Origin: Leptobrachium leishanense
Lineage: Eukaryota > Chordata > Amphibia > Anura > Megophryidae
DNA length: 64,000 nucleotides
Direction of reading: 5' to 3'
Assembly (NCBI GenBank): GCA_009667805.1
Contig: CM019063.1
Span: forward strand, 196,892,954 to 196,956,953
Part shown: piece after piece, positions 53,978 to 64,000 of the stretch
Layout of the letters: the number at the start of each line of letters is the position of its first letter
Numbering within the stretch: position 1 is the stretch's first letter
Notes under the pieces: model-generated
Databases searched by the model: none
What the model saw: only the letters and a program-made list of their open reading frames with translations
Told to the model about the DNA's origin: nothing
Made by a program: the position numbers and the translations under genes

Positions 53978-54390
53978 ACAGACATCTCATCCAACCTTGC
54001 CATGTATAACTTGTTGTTCAGTGCACCACTAACTGCATGTGAGAATGGATTTAAAGTAATTTCTTTTAAAGGAAATTTCCTAACATGCTAATTGCTCCAA
54101 ATTGCTGTTTATCTGACCCCTGCAATGTGACTTTCAGAATGTTTTGCGTGAAATGTGTTTTTGTCTTAAAAAAGTTTACACAAAGCACTGCAATTTCTTG
54201 AATTCATCCAGTGTTATATTGTATGGATACATGTGAAGGAGTGCCTTATGCTCTAGTTTCCAAGTGTTTTTGTCTTTATGGAAACAATATTCTAGGCCAA
54301 ATACTGCAATTATCTAGGATATTCCCAGGCAGTACTTGATATACATCATGGTCTATAATTTAAAATATTAAACACTGTTTCTACTGCTTG
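53978..54390 (+). promoter_or_regulatory. Probable 3' UTR and polyadenylation signal (ATTAAA at 54367)
   Basis: This AT-rich stretch follows the stop codon and contains the common variant signal ATTAAA at 54367-54372. A T/G-rich region follows, with GTGTCTAG and TTCATGTTAGG within 50 bp. The cleavage site is inferred to lie near 54390. Confidence 0.5.
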
Positions 54391-54429
54391 CAATAGTGTC
54401 TAGCTTCATTTCATGTTAGGTGAGGGTAA

Positions 54430-54870
54430 ATTGTAGATTGCATGGGTGCAGTGGGGTAAATTGATTTAGTCAAAAGATTAAAGGCAGAGATGACTTGGTC
54501 CCATACATTATAGAATCTCAAAGCCTGAAGGAATGAGTTACTGTGGGGTACAAGGAGAGAACGATCATTGACAGTGATCTGGATGGAACATGCCAGATAA
54601 GACCATGCCCATGTTTCCCTTAACTCTTTGCCAATCTACACTGGTCCAAAGATCTAAGTGGAGTCTGGCACAGGCATTCATTCGACTGTAGAGTAAGCTT
54701 ATAGTAAAGGCTTGAATAACTTTTAGTGTTGAGCAGTTTTTGACACAAGATTTGAGCATAAAAGGCAGCAAATAGCTTGACATGGTAACAAGCTTTCACT
54801 TACTGCAGCAAAGAATTGCAAAATCTGGGCAGTTCTACAGTATATAGAAAGGCACTCATAAAATCAGAAT
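54430..54870 (-). mobile_element. L1/Tx1 ORF2 C-terminal fragment
   Basis: On the - strand SFRL-DSIMYGTKSSLPL and DLWTSVDWQRVKGNMG resemble the region after the L1 reverse transcriptase. Stops and frame changes are frequent. It lies just beyond the host gene's 3' end. Confidence 0.4.
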
Positions 54871-55959
54871 TCTAACAAGAACTTGTATGTATTGACATGT
54901 ACATTTTTAACACAGCAGTAGCACCATCCCAGAACCCGCTGACATTCAATACAGGGCAATTTCTGCATGAATAAACTGACTTGGTTACAAAATATAAATA
55001 TGGTCCTGTTGGGTAAACTCGGTTGAACCTCGCTCTTTCCTGGAAAATCAAGGTTTCTCCCTTCCCTGCAGGGAGACCTTTACCCCCCCCCCCTCTCAAT
55101 TTACATTTCCACAACCATTGGCCTTCATGCCAGGAGATGGACCTTGCTGTGGTACATCCCCACTGCTGACCTAACTAGCCAGAACTACGCTCAAAGTGCC
55201 CTTGAAGGGTTACTTTTGGGTCGACAGGCACAATCATTGGAAAGGCGAGGTCACTTTACCAATGACGCACCAGAAAAGAGGAGAAATGGCACAGTGTAGC
55301 ATTATGGTTTCCTTCAAAAACTCACCCCATTTCTCATGCTAGGAGCAAATCTGGAGGTGATGGTGCAATGTTTTTGAATTACTAATTTTAAAATAAAAGC
55401 TGCTGCACTGCTTTTGAAGAGCTAGTGCTATTGTGTATTCCTGAATCTCCATTCTTTACACCACATAACCAAAGAGGTGCTTGGAAAGGCTAAACGGACC
55501 TTTTAAAATGATGCCAAACCCGATCATGCAAAAATGTTTAAATGCACCAGCATTGTCAAGAACTCCTCCTATAAATCACTAATTCGAATTTCCCAGATTA
55601 GGAGCAAATTTGGCATTTTATATTGCCATCTCAAATTTTCACTGTCTAGACCATCATATGTAGTAATTCTCCATTTTCCCATGAAGGGTAAACAGTGACT
55701 TCAAATTATGGCTATGCACTGAGCAAATTTTTGACTGTTTAAACGTGAGCCAAAAAAAACTGTTGGAAGGCATGTTTTTGTTAGGACCCGGCCAAATTAT
55801 ATAGCCTTAATTTGAACAGATTTAGCAGATTTGAAATGTAAAGGATTACAAATCTAATATTTAACTTTTTTACATTTTGATAATACAAATCTTTTGTTGT
55901 ATAGTCTACAGTGTAGTTTTCATTCAAAACCTGATGCGGTATCTTTCAGAATATGCATT
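54871..55959. other. Unassigned sequence downstream of the host gene
   Basis: Apart from a C run near 55083-55093, no repeat or domain was recognised. Confidence 0.3.
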
Positions 55960-57440
55960 TTCAATTTTTTTTTTTTCTATTTGGGTAGGCAGGGTTCACA
56001 GTAATCCAGGAGACCCATCCAGTAGAGGTTGCGTAAATCCAGTGGCCAAGGTTATGATCCCACTAGAACCATTTATCAGTAAGCTTTTCTTTAGTCACCA
56101 GAGACTCCAGCAAGTTGTATTCCGCAGACCTTCCCAGCTAATTCAGACATGAAAGGGAAGTTAGGTGAGCACCAGTGGCGTGGGATCAATGCCCTAGCAG
56201 GACACATAGCAGCAGAGAGGGTCTAAGTCCAGGGATCGATCCATCAATATGTAATAAGAGGAAAACCTTGACTAAACTGAAGCGTTTGATCGGTGAGCAT
56301 AAGGCTAGGGACAGATGAGCGCATTTTCTGCGGCCACCGTCAAAATGTACGTCGATGCGTGCGCACGCATTTTTTCACAGAATACGCTTAAGTGGTCAGA
56401 CGATGCGCAATTCTGGACGTATTTCATGACGATGGGGTAAAAAGAAGTCTAGGGAAATCCGGCTGTTTGAACGTTATGTTGGCCGCACACTAGCAGCGTC
56501 TGACATCTCCTAATCACGCACACACGCTGCTATGCGGCCGCAGCGCACTCTGTACGTCAGTACCAGCGGTTTAACGTTCTCGAAAAAATGCGTTCATTTT
56601 CCACTTGCGTTGCGCGGCCGGACTTTTGTGCGACCGTACTTCGTATATTGGCTGTCATTGCCCGGCATCTGCTGCTAGTGCGGCCGTGATTATGTGCGCC
56701 AGAACGCGCGTTCGCACTGCCTCAGTCTGACCCTAGCCTTAGTAGCAGATGGGAAATAAGTTTCCAGAACTTTTGTATGTGTGGGCAGTCCCACCCTATA
56801 TGCAAATAGGAGCCAATCTGTACAGTTGTGCCAGCAATATGGGTCCCCACTATCTGATCCGTGCCAAAAGGAGGGGGTCTGATACCAAATGCTTTTATAG
56901 GAATTTTCAGTGTGTGCAGTAATCCGTGACCCTTTTTATGGGTTAATTGAAGAGTTGTGCACCAGAGTTCTGCAGATAGGGATGTCCAGTTCTTTCCCAT
57001 CGCCCCCCCCCCCCCTATAAGCGGGAGTGAAATCTTGGTTTTTGAGGGCCGAAACACTATGGTCAAGCTGTAGACCATCTCACAAAATCATTCAATCGCT
57101 GGCGGTGATATTGAAAAAATGTCCAGAAAAGTGGCAGGTACTGAGGGATGAAGTGTAGTTAGATCTACAAATTGGCCATCTCGGAGTATGAGTCTTTCCT
57201 GTAAGGAAAGACTTATTACACCCCCCCCCCCTAAAGTCAGGGTTATGGTTCAGTGGAAGTGGTGAGGGTGCTGACGAGAGCAAATTTACAGCACCGAATG
57301 CCATACATTGAGGGTTACCGAAGCACAACCCTGTGTTCAACTCCTATGTCAAAGCAAAGATATTTTATTTTTTTTATCCAGGGGATCAACCAGAGAGTGC
57401 CCGACAGATCTCCAAGTCTTGCCAACACTGTTTAGTGTCA
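55960..57440 (-). mobile_element. L1/Tx1 ORF2 C-terminal fragment split by a MITE
   Basis: On the - strand GSYLHIGWDCPHIQKFWKLI matches the Cys/His block near the C terminus of L1-clade ORF2 (HIWWDCP...FW). Beyond the MITE at 56303-56738 the text continues ARALIPRHWCSPN and LLESLVTKESL, the usual final ORF2 segment. It is frameshifted. Confidence 0.65.
56303..56738 (+). mobile_element. Harbinger-like MITE, GGCTAGGG(T/A)CAGA termini, copy 2
   Basis: It starts GGCTAGGGACAGATGAGC and ends TCTGACCCTAGCC. The flanking trinucleotides are TAA and TTA. It is CpG-rich and inserted in an L1 ORF2 remnant. Confidence 0.7.
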
Positions 57441-57634
57441 AGACATATGCTTTGTGTATGCTAGAATAACACATATACGGTCTCAAATGATTGTCAGGTA
57501 TTTACAGCTGTATTGAATATCAAACAAATTGAAATACTATCAAGAAATTTGATACTTATTAAAATAAGTTTCAGAGGGCATGAAAAATATAATATTCAAT
57601 GATATTTTATATATAATACTAACTCTTCACTATT

Positions 57635-57870
57635 TATAGAATGCCCTCCAAGAGGGCATATATGCTAGATATTTGCCATAAAAGGTGTATGGAGGTCCGG
57701 TTAGTGCCCTGGGGGACAGGAAACAAGGACAAAAAGTAAAAGTTTTTAAAGGAACTGAGCTTTCCATGAAATAAAGGTTGAGAATAAAAACGAAAAATTC
57801 CTTCAAATATCGTGCCTGGTGAAGTGGCAGATTTGTAGGATGTATAGAAACATTTAAAAACAAAAAAATG
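57635..57870 (+). repeat. hAT terminal fragment (TAGGGATGAGC family)
   Basis: It contains the GCCCTCCAAGAGGGCATATA hairpin, GTGCCCTGGGGGACAGGAAA and the AATTCCTTCAAATATCGTGC block of 59199-59520. The terminus is missing. Confidence 0.75.
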
Positions 57871-57879
57871 TGAGTGGCC

Positions 57880-58681
57880 TGACCAAGCTAGAAGATGGCC
57901 ACGTAAACCTTGAGCTCCGGCCATAACGCTGTTTAAAAAACTTTCAATCTTGCTGATCTGCGGGTGATGGTGAAAGGAGGCTGACCACCTCGATACCAGG
58001 AACCCCCCCACCCGACACCACTTAGTGGGTACCATGGAGCCTTTCTTGAATGCACCAGCCATGCGCTCTTCTGGGCCTAGTCAGGCATCCTCGAACCATC
58101 GGAGGCCTCGATGGAAGACCACTCTCGCAAGCGGCGTTTGGAGGATCTGATTGTGGCCCTGCTGACTAAACAGGATCTACAAGACCTAGCTACATCCCTC
58201 GGGAATTCGCTGAAAGGTGAGGTCTCCGAATTGTGATCCGACCTCAAGGCTTTGGAGGAACAGGTTACTCACCTCGAATCCGCGGAGAGACCCCCACCGA
58301 TAGCGGGCAGGGCCAGAACCCTCTGGCGCTAACCACATTATTCTGCCGTATGGATGATCTTGAAAATAGATCCCGCCGTCATAATATACGGATTGGGGGG
58401 GGTCAAGGAAGAAGAAACAGACGCTTGGAGCTATTTAATCAGACGGTTTAGATTTTTACTCCCGGATGGGAAATTAAACTTTCGGATGTCGATGGGGCCC
58501 ACCTTAGGTGAAAAATAACGTGCTCTTCTGCTCAATAGCCTGAGACATATGTCACTTGCCAAACTTCGTGTTTACGGAACGTTTGTTTAAAGCTGCGCAG
58601 GCAAGGAGATCTTGGGAGTTCGAGAAGAAATGGGGGACCCGACAAAAACTAAACACACAAGAAAAAAACGGTACAAATTTA
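57880..58681 (+). mobile_element. L1/Tx1 5' region and ORF1 remnant, cut by a Tc1 element
   Basis: MDDLENRSRRHNIRIGG at 58351 is the ORF1p hallmark. It is preceded by a coiled-coil-like stretch (LTKQDLQDLATSLGNSLKGE, 58160s) and followed in another frame by TDAWSYL and LLPDGKLNF. At least one stop and several frameshifts are present. It ends at the Tc1 insertion (TA at 58680-58681). Confidence 0.65.
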
Positions 58682-59198
58682 CAGTCAGGTCCAGAAATAT
58701 TGGGACATCGACACAATTCTAACATCTTTGGCTCTAATACACCACCACAATGGAGTTGGAATGAAACAAACACAATGTGCTTTAACTGCAGACTGTCAGC
58801 TTTAATTTGAGGGTATATACATCCAACTCAGGTGAACGGTGTAGGACTTACAGCAGTTTGCAGATGTGCTTCCCACTTGTTAAGGGACCAAACGTAATGG
58901 GACAATTGGCTTCTCAGCTGTTCCATGGCCAGGTGTGTGATATTCCCTCATTATCCCAATTACTATGTGCAGATAAAAGGCCCAGAGTTCATTTCAAGTG
59001 TGCTATTTGCATTTGGAATCTATTGCTGTCAACTCTCAAGATGAGATCTAAAGAGCTGTCACTATCAGGGAAGCAAGCCATCATTAGGCTGAAGAAACAA
59101 AACAAACCCATCAGAGAGATAGCAAGAACATTAGGCATGACCAAAACAACTGTTTGGAACATTCTCAAAAAGAAGGAACGAAACCGTGAGCTCAGCAA
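58682..59198 (+). mobile_element. Tc1/mariner element, left part
   Basis: After a TA target site it begins CAGTCAGGTCCAGAAATATT, a typical vertebrate Tc1 end. The transposase starts at 59041 and is cut by the hAT at 59199. The right half would lie beyond the window. Confidence 0.8.
59041..59198 (+). pseudogene. Tc1 transposase N terminus, truncated by insertion
   Basis: It starts MRSKELSLSGKQAIIRLKKQ and continues IREIARTLGMTKTTVWNIL. This is the first helix-turn-helix of the paired-like DNA-binding domain that recognises the Tc1 terminal repeat. The frame is open until the hAT insertion, so only about 52 residues remain here. Confidence 0.8.
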
Positions 59199-59639
59199 TA
59201 GGGATGAGCCGAACACTCCCCGAGTTCGGTCCGAACTCGAACCCAATGCAAGTCAATGGGGCTGAAAATTCGGTTTTTAGAGTGCCCTCCAAGAGGGCAT
59301 ATATGCTACATATTTGCCATAAAAGGTGTATGGGGGTTCGGGTAGTGCCCTGGGGGACAGGAAACAAGAACAAAAAGTAAAAAAAAAACGTTTTTAAAGG
59401 GACAGTGAGTTTTCCATGAAATAAGGGTTAGAAAATAAAAACCAAAAATTCCTTCAAATATCGTGCCTAGGAGGTCCCCATAACCTGCCCGTGAAGTGGC
59501 GGATTTCTAGGATGTATAGAAACACTTAAAAACAAACAAATTACATGTTTCATATGACGGTAAATGCTTTTCCTTTAATCTATCCATAAACAACTGCTTG
59601 GGGCGGCAGTCTGTATGAAAAGAGGAGACATTTTCGAAC

Positions 59640-60775
59640 ACGCAGAAAAAGTTTACTGATTTTTTTGGCTAAATTATTGTGAAATATATGCAGGCTTTGG
59701 ATGAAAGTAACAATAGGTGCTTTAAAATTGGTCCTTTAGCGTCCCCAACAGTGCTGTCACACCGTAACCCCTCTGAGGATATGAATCTGATACAGGCGTC
59801 AGTGGCAGTGCACCCAAATATTGTGCTTTTGGTGCCAGGCCTGCAAGTACTATCATACAGTAACCCCTCTGTGGTATTGTGGAAGAATGCAGGGGTGGAC
59901 CATGTGGTCCTATATTGAAAAGATATGATTCTGGTCAAGGCATCAGTGCACCCAGATATTGTGCCTTTAATGCCGGGCCAGCAAGTATCATCATACAGTA
60001 ACCCCTCTGTGGTATTGTGGAAGAGTGCAGGGGTTGACCATGTGGTCCTATATTGAAAAGTTTTTTATCTGGTAATGGGTATCAGTGCACCCAGATATTG
60101 TACCTGTAATGCCAGGCCAGCAAGTATCATCATACAGTAAGGCTGGGGTCAGACGAACGCAGTGTTAACGTCCGTGTTGCCCGCACATAAGTACGTCTGT
60201 GATAGCATACAATTGTGTTAAATGGAGCCCCACACGAAGTACGTCCGCACAGAAGTGCGGGGGCTGACGGACACTGCAAACGGACGCAGGTTGGGCAAGA
60301 ACCTAATACTGCTAGAACGGACGTGCAGAGTGCGCCACGTCCACAACGTCCGCATAGCTTTGTGTGTGAGTGATGCAACAAGGTCAGACGACTGCATTTA
60401 TACGTCCAGCATTTTTGACGGACAGAATGTTCTTTCATTGTAATTTATTTTCCCTGCTACATCAGTCAAAAAATACGTCAGTGAAAAAAACTGACTGTGT
60501 GGCCACTACCTTGTTGTGAGTCAGTAAGTACGTCCGTACTGCACAGACTCACAGTCCGTACAAAATGCGCTCATCTGACCCTAGCCTAACCCTTCTGTGG
60601 TATTGTGGAAGAGTGCAGGGGTGGACCATGTGGTCCTATATTGAAAAGTGTTTTTTTTTTTATCTGTTAATGGGCATCAGTGCACCTAGATATTGTGCCT
60701 TTAATGCCAGGCCATCAAGTATCATCATACAGTAACCCCTCTGTGGTATTGTGGAAGAGTTCAGTGCTGGAGGTT
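59640..60775 (-). repeat. Satellite-like array of about 138-bp units in the hAT terminal region
   Basis: About five units are marked by ACAGTAACCCCTCTGTGGTA followed by TTGTGGAAGAGTGCAGGGG. Successive CAGTAACC starts lie at 59858, 59996 and 60135 (138-139 bp apart), then at 60730 after the MITE. Two units are present in the related region at 23440-23640. Confidence 0.75.
60141..60586 (+). mobile_element. Harbinger-like MITE, GGCTGGGGTCAGA termini, copy 3
   Basis: The ends are GGCTGGGGTCAGACGAACGC and TCTGACCCTAGCC, with TAA at 60138-60140 and 60587-60589. It is inserted exactly in the TAA of a CAGTAACC satellite unit. Confidence 0.85.
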
Positions 60776-60801
60776 TTGTGAATGCAGAAGACATCCCCTA
60801 T

Positions 60802-62226
60802 CTATTCCATTACATTAGCAACAGGGGATTGATAGCTGCTGATCCAGGACTGATTCATTTTTATAAATGTCAGCTGGTCTACAGAGTCGGTGGACAGACG
60901 CACTCTTTTGTCTGTGACAAAACCTCCAGCGGCACTGAACGTCCTTTCTGAAAGCACACTGGATGAAGGGCAACCTAGTAGCTGCATAGCATATTGGCTA
61001 AGTTCTGGCCAGTGATCCAATCTCAATACCCAGTAAGCCAGTGGATCATCTGCTGGAAAGGTATCCAGGTCTGCCCTTGCCCCTAGGTAGTCCTGCACCA
61101 TATGGTGAAGACGCTGGCAATGGATGCCTACATTTGACGTCCTTGGGCGTCGTGGACTAAAAAAATTTAAAAAAGCATCAGTCAAGCGGCCCTGGCCTTC
61201 ACCACTATTCCTCTGATCACCCGCAGCCTCAGAAGCACGTGTGTCAGCACTTGGTAATCTACCAGTGCCTGGAAAGGTGTTAGACAAGTGTCACTTTAGA
61301 GCGTCCTCAAGTTTTGTCATCCTGTGCTCCCTCTGTGCGGGCAGGATGAGCTCTGCAACTTTCCCCTTGTATCGTGTGTCAAGAAGGGTTGCCAACCAGT
61401 AATGATCCCTCTCCTTGATAGCACGAATCCTGGGGTCCTTTAGCAGGCTTTGCATCATTAGGGAGCCCATGCAGCGTAGGTTGGAGGTGGCATTAGCTTC
61501 CGAGTCTTCCTGGTCAATGAGGATGACCCCATCGTGCACTTCCTCCTCCCAGCCACGCACAAGCCCTTTTGTTTCTGGGCACACAATACCCTCCCTTGAG
61601 GAATCCCCACCTTCAATGCCCCCACTACTTAAATATTCCTCCTCCTCCTCATCCTCCTCCTGTCTGATCTGAGTAGGACCCGCTGGAATGCTGTCTGCGG
61701 AAAGACTGGGGACTTGAGAGCTAGGGAAGGCCTCCTCTTCTTCCCGCTGCTCTGCCTCTAGAACCACATCTATAATTCCCTGCAGAGTGTGCTCCAGCAG
61801 GAACACTAAAGGAATTGTATCACTGATGCATGCACTGTCCCTGCTCACCATCCTCGTTGCCTCCTCAAATGGTGACAGTACAGTGCATGCATCCTTGATC
61901 ATCAGCCACTGCGGGGGAAAAAAACAAGTTGACCTGAACCTGTCCTTGTGCCATACTCACACAGGTACTCGTTGATGGCCCTCTGCTGCTTGTGCAGACG
62001 CTGCAGCATTGCTAATGTCGAGTTCCACCTGGTGGGCATGTCACAGATCAGACGGTTTGTGGGAAGGTGGAATTCTCTTTGAATTTCTGCCAGGCGAACG
62101 CTTGCTGGGAATGACCATCTGAAGTGGCTGCAGACTTTTCTGGCCTGGATGAGAAGCTCTGGCAGCCCTGGGTACTTGGTTAGGAAATGCTGTACCACCA
62201 GATTTAGGACGTGTGCTAGGCATGGT
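60802..62226 (-). pseudogene. hAT transposase, C-terminal two thirds
   Basis: On the - strand PCLAHVLNLVVQHFL opens the part after the LINE insertion. DMPTRWNSTLAMLQRL (conserved RWNST block), an acidic insert of 30-40 residues and VLSERTFSAAGGFVTDKR (dimerisation domain) follow, ending near 60802. The catalytic hAT core and dimerisation blocks are well conserved. Frame breaks occur near 61902 and 61290. Confidence 0.8.
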
Positions 62227-62712
62227 AGAAACATAGAAACATAGAAAAATGTCGGCAGATAAGAACCTTTCGGCCCATCTAGTCTGCCCAATTACATGGA
62301 TACTTTACCTGGATTTATCTTTTGTTTAGGATAGCCTTATGCCTATCCCATGCTTGCTTAAATTCAATTACTGTTTTGGCCTCTACCACTTCTACTGGAA
62401 GACTGTTCCATGTATCCACCACCCTCTCAGTAAAATAATGCTTCCTGATGTTACTTTTAAACCTTTGCCCCTCTAATCTAAGACTATGTCCTCTTGTTTT
62501 GCTATTTTGTTTCCCTTTTAAATATACTCCCTTCCTCTACCTTGTGGATTCCCTTTACGTATTTAAATGTTTCTATTATATCTCCTCTGTCTCGTCTTTT
62601 TTCCAAGCTGTACATGTTAAGATCATTAAGCCTTTCCTGGTAACTTTTCTCCTTCAAGCCATACACCATTTTAGTAGCCCTTCTCTGAACTCTCTCTAAG
62701 ATGTCTGATACA
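62227..62712 (-). mobile_element. CR1-like LINE 3' end inserted in the hAT transposase
   Basis: On the - strand it runs [20 protein letters not shown] to [12 protein letters not shown] and ends with an 8-bp tail repeat (CATAGAAA units at 62229-62246). It splits the hAT frame between DNGSNLLSALTQGKLTH and CLAHVLNLVV. Short CATG words flank it on both sides. Confidence 0.8.
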
Positions 62713-63960
62713 TGCGTCAATTTACCCTTGCGTAAGGGCGGAGAGAAGGTTGCTGCCATTATCGCAGACGATCATTCCCAGCTCAAGCTGGCGGGGTATT
62801 AACCATCTCTGCACCTGCCCCTGCAGAGCTGACAAAATTTCTGACCCGGTGTGGCTCCTGTCCCCTTAACAAACCAGCTCAAGCACAGTATGGCATCTTT
62901 TTGCTTGAGCCATTGCGTAGACCCTGTCAGGCGTCGGTTTAACTGCCACTTCGCCAGAGAAAGAGAAGGAGGAGGAGGAGGAAGAGGTGGTGGTGGTGGT
63001 GGTGGTGGAGCAGACAGACCTCATACAAGCAGCTTTCTGGAGGCGTGGTGGATGAACAAGCTCCAGTACAGAGCCCCATCTTGGATCACTCCCAGTTGCA
63101 ATCAGAGTTACCCAGTGTGCCGTGAAGGAAATGTAATGACCCTGTCCATGCTTGCTGGACCATATGTCTAAAGTCACATGCACCTTGCTGCTGACTGCCT
63201 TTCCCAATGACTGGATAACATTGTCTTCCACGTGCTGGTATAGTGCTGGAATGGCCTTGTGTGAAAAGTAATGGCGTTTTGGAACCTGCCACTGTGGTAC
63301 AGCACATTCAGCAAATTCACGGAAGGGAGCAGAGTCCACCAGCTGGAAAGGCAGCAGCTGCAATGCGAGTAATTTTCCTAAGATGGCATTTAGACGCTGT
63401 GCTTGGGGATGGTTGGGACTATATTTTTTCTTTCACTGCAGCAGCTGCGGCAATGTAATCTGACTGCGTAAATCTTCAGCTACTGGGATGATGTCACATT
63501 GTGAGGAAGGACCTGGTACATCCATTACTGTAGCATCATCCCTGTCGGTGGAGGTTGTACGCAATGACATGGCAGGACATATAGTGGGGGTAGAGACAGA
63601 TGAGGAGGAGGCGGACCTACGCAAAGTTTTGCGCCAATGGGATGTGTGGCACTTATTCATATGTCGCCTCAAGCACGTGGTACCCAAGTGTCCGGTATCT
63701 TTCCCACGCTTAAGCCTCATCTGACATAGATTACAAATAGCAACGCTGCGCTCTACTGCACATTTCTTAAAGAACTCCCAGACAACAGAGTTCCTGCATG
63801 TGTTCTTTGAGACAACAGAACTCTGCACCGGAGCAGCTCTGACATGTGATGCCTTGGACTGGCTAGTGCTACGGTTGGTCACAGAGGATGTTGTGCCTCG
63901 TGTTTGCTGTGCCTCCTCCTCCCCCTCTTCCTCACTTAATTCCTCTGTTCGATCTGGCAC
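62713..63960 (-). pseudogene. hAT transposase, N-terminal third with BED zinc finger
   Basis: The reading from 63960 is acidic, then SVVWEFFKKC with CNLC and HMNKCH. This is a BED-type zinc finger (C-x2-C...H-x4-H) that binds DNA. After an in-frame stop near 63440 it continues LQLLPFQLVDSAPFREF, VHVTLDIWSSKHGQGHYISF (first catalytic Asp region) and IVCDNGSNL. Poly-Thr and poly-Ser lie at 62965-63010. Stops near 63440 and 62866 make this copy defective. Confidence 0.75.
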
Positions 63961-64000
63961 CCAGGTGGAGTCAGTGACCTCATCATCATTGTCATCATCA

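Larger units (their letters stand above)
59199..64000 (-). mobile_element. hAT transposon with BED-finger transposase, right end outside the window
   Basis: The terminus TAGGGATGAGCCGAAC lies at 59199, and the 8 bases before it (CTCAGCAA, 59191-59198) are the expected target copy. Inside come the GCCCTCCAAGAGGGC hairpin, a satellite-like array, and a transposase on the - strand. A Harbinger-like MITE and a CR1-like LINE fragment are inserted in it. Confidence 0.8.

Noticed and set aside
61415..61672. Serine-rich open frame on the + strand
   Set aside because: It is the antisense of the acidic repeat in the hAT transposase.
62965..63015. GGT/GGA trinucleotide run as an independent microsatellite
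   Set aside because: It encodes poly-Thr/Ser in the transposase frame, so it is listed with that feature.
1..64000. CRISPR arrays, tRNA or rRNA genes, bacterial operons
   Set aside because: The tandem arrays seen have no spacer structure, no cloverleaf was found by eye, and the gene has eukaryotic splicing throughout.

Overview
The window is vertebrate nuclear DNA, most likely from a frog or other amphibian. It contains one spliced host gene of about 42 kb. The rest is almost entirely transposable elements of many classes (L1/Tx1, L2/CR1-like LINEs, Penelope-like, Ty3/gypsy, hAT, Tc1, Harbinger-like and TTAA-type DNA elements), often nested in one another. No bacterial-type operon, CRISPR array, tRNA or rRNA was recognised. 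The amphibian call is inference from the gene family (UVS.2/hatching-enzyme type astacin with two CUB domains) and the mix of repeats.

Host gene (+ strand, 11914-53977): thirteen exons with consensus splice sites and fully compatible phases join into a 519-residue secreted protein. It has a signal peptide, propeptide, astacin (M12A) protease domain, CUB1 and CUB2. The most notable point is that the zinc motif reads [12 protein letters not shown] instead of HExxHxxGxxHE. The general-base glutamate is a glutamine (CAG at 26640-26642), while the three zinc-binding histidines, the Met-turn and the zinc-site tyrosine remain. On known astacin chemistry this predicts a catalytically dead or severely impaired protease inside an otherwise intact gene.

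Layout. 1-6050: an L1/Tx1 element on the - strand, split by an L2-like LINE on the + strand. 6744-10424: two copies of a CAGGGTTATCC-ended element flanking a 1.7-kb hAT-type element with a perfect 8-bp target duplication. 11914-18592: exons 1-6, with a Harbinger-like MITE in intron 4. Intron 6 (18593-26551): a hAT derivative holding a LINE piece and a MITE that itself contains a second hAT copy. Intron 7: a LINE reverse-transcriptase relic. Intron 8 (29404-38535): a Penelope-like element with 1-kb inverted terminal arms and a hammerhead-ribozyme-like motif, invaded by a hairpin-rich TTAA element and by LTR-like DNA. Intron 12 (41770-53743): a decayed chromodomain Ty3/gypsy element cut by a solo LTR, then several hAT and MITE copies. 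54400-57440: L1/Tx1 3' pieces on the - strand. 57880-64000: an L1/Tx1 ORF1 cut by a Tc1 element, cut by a hAT element with a recognisable BED/hAT transposase, which itself holds a MITE and a LINE.

The mobile elements carry frameshifts and stops and are best read as fossils. The host gene's exons are clean. I found no new multigene system. The most original signals are the E-to-Q astacin, a DNA module of about 80 bp shared by elements with different termini, and the inverted Penelope arms with a ribozyme-like core.
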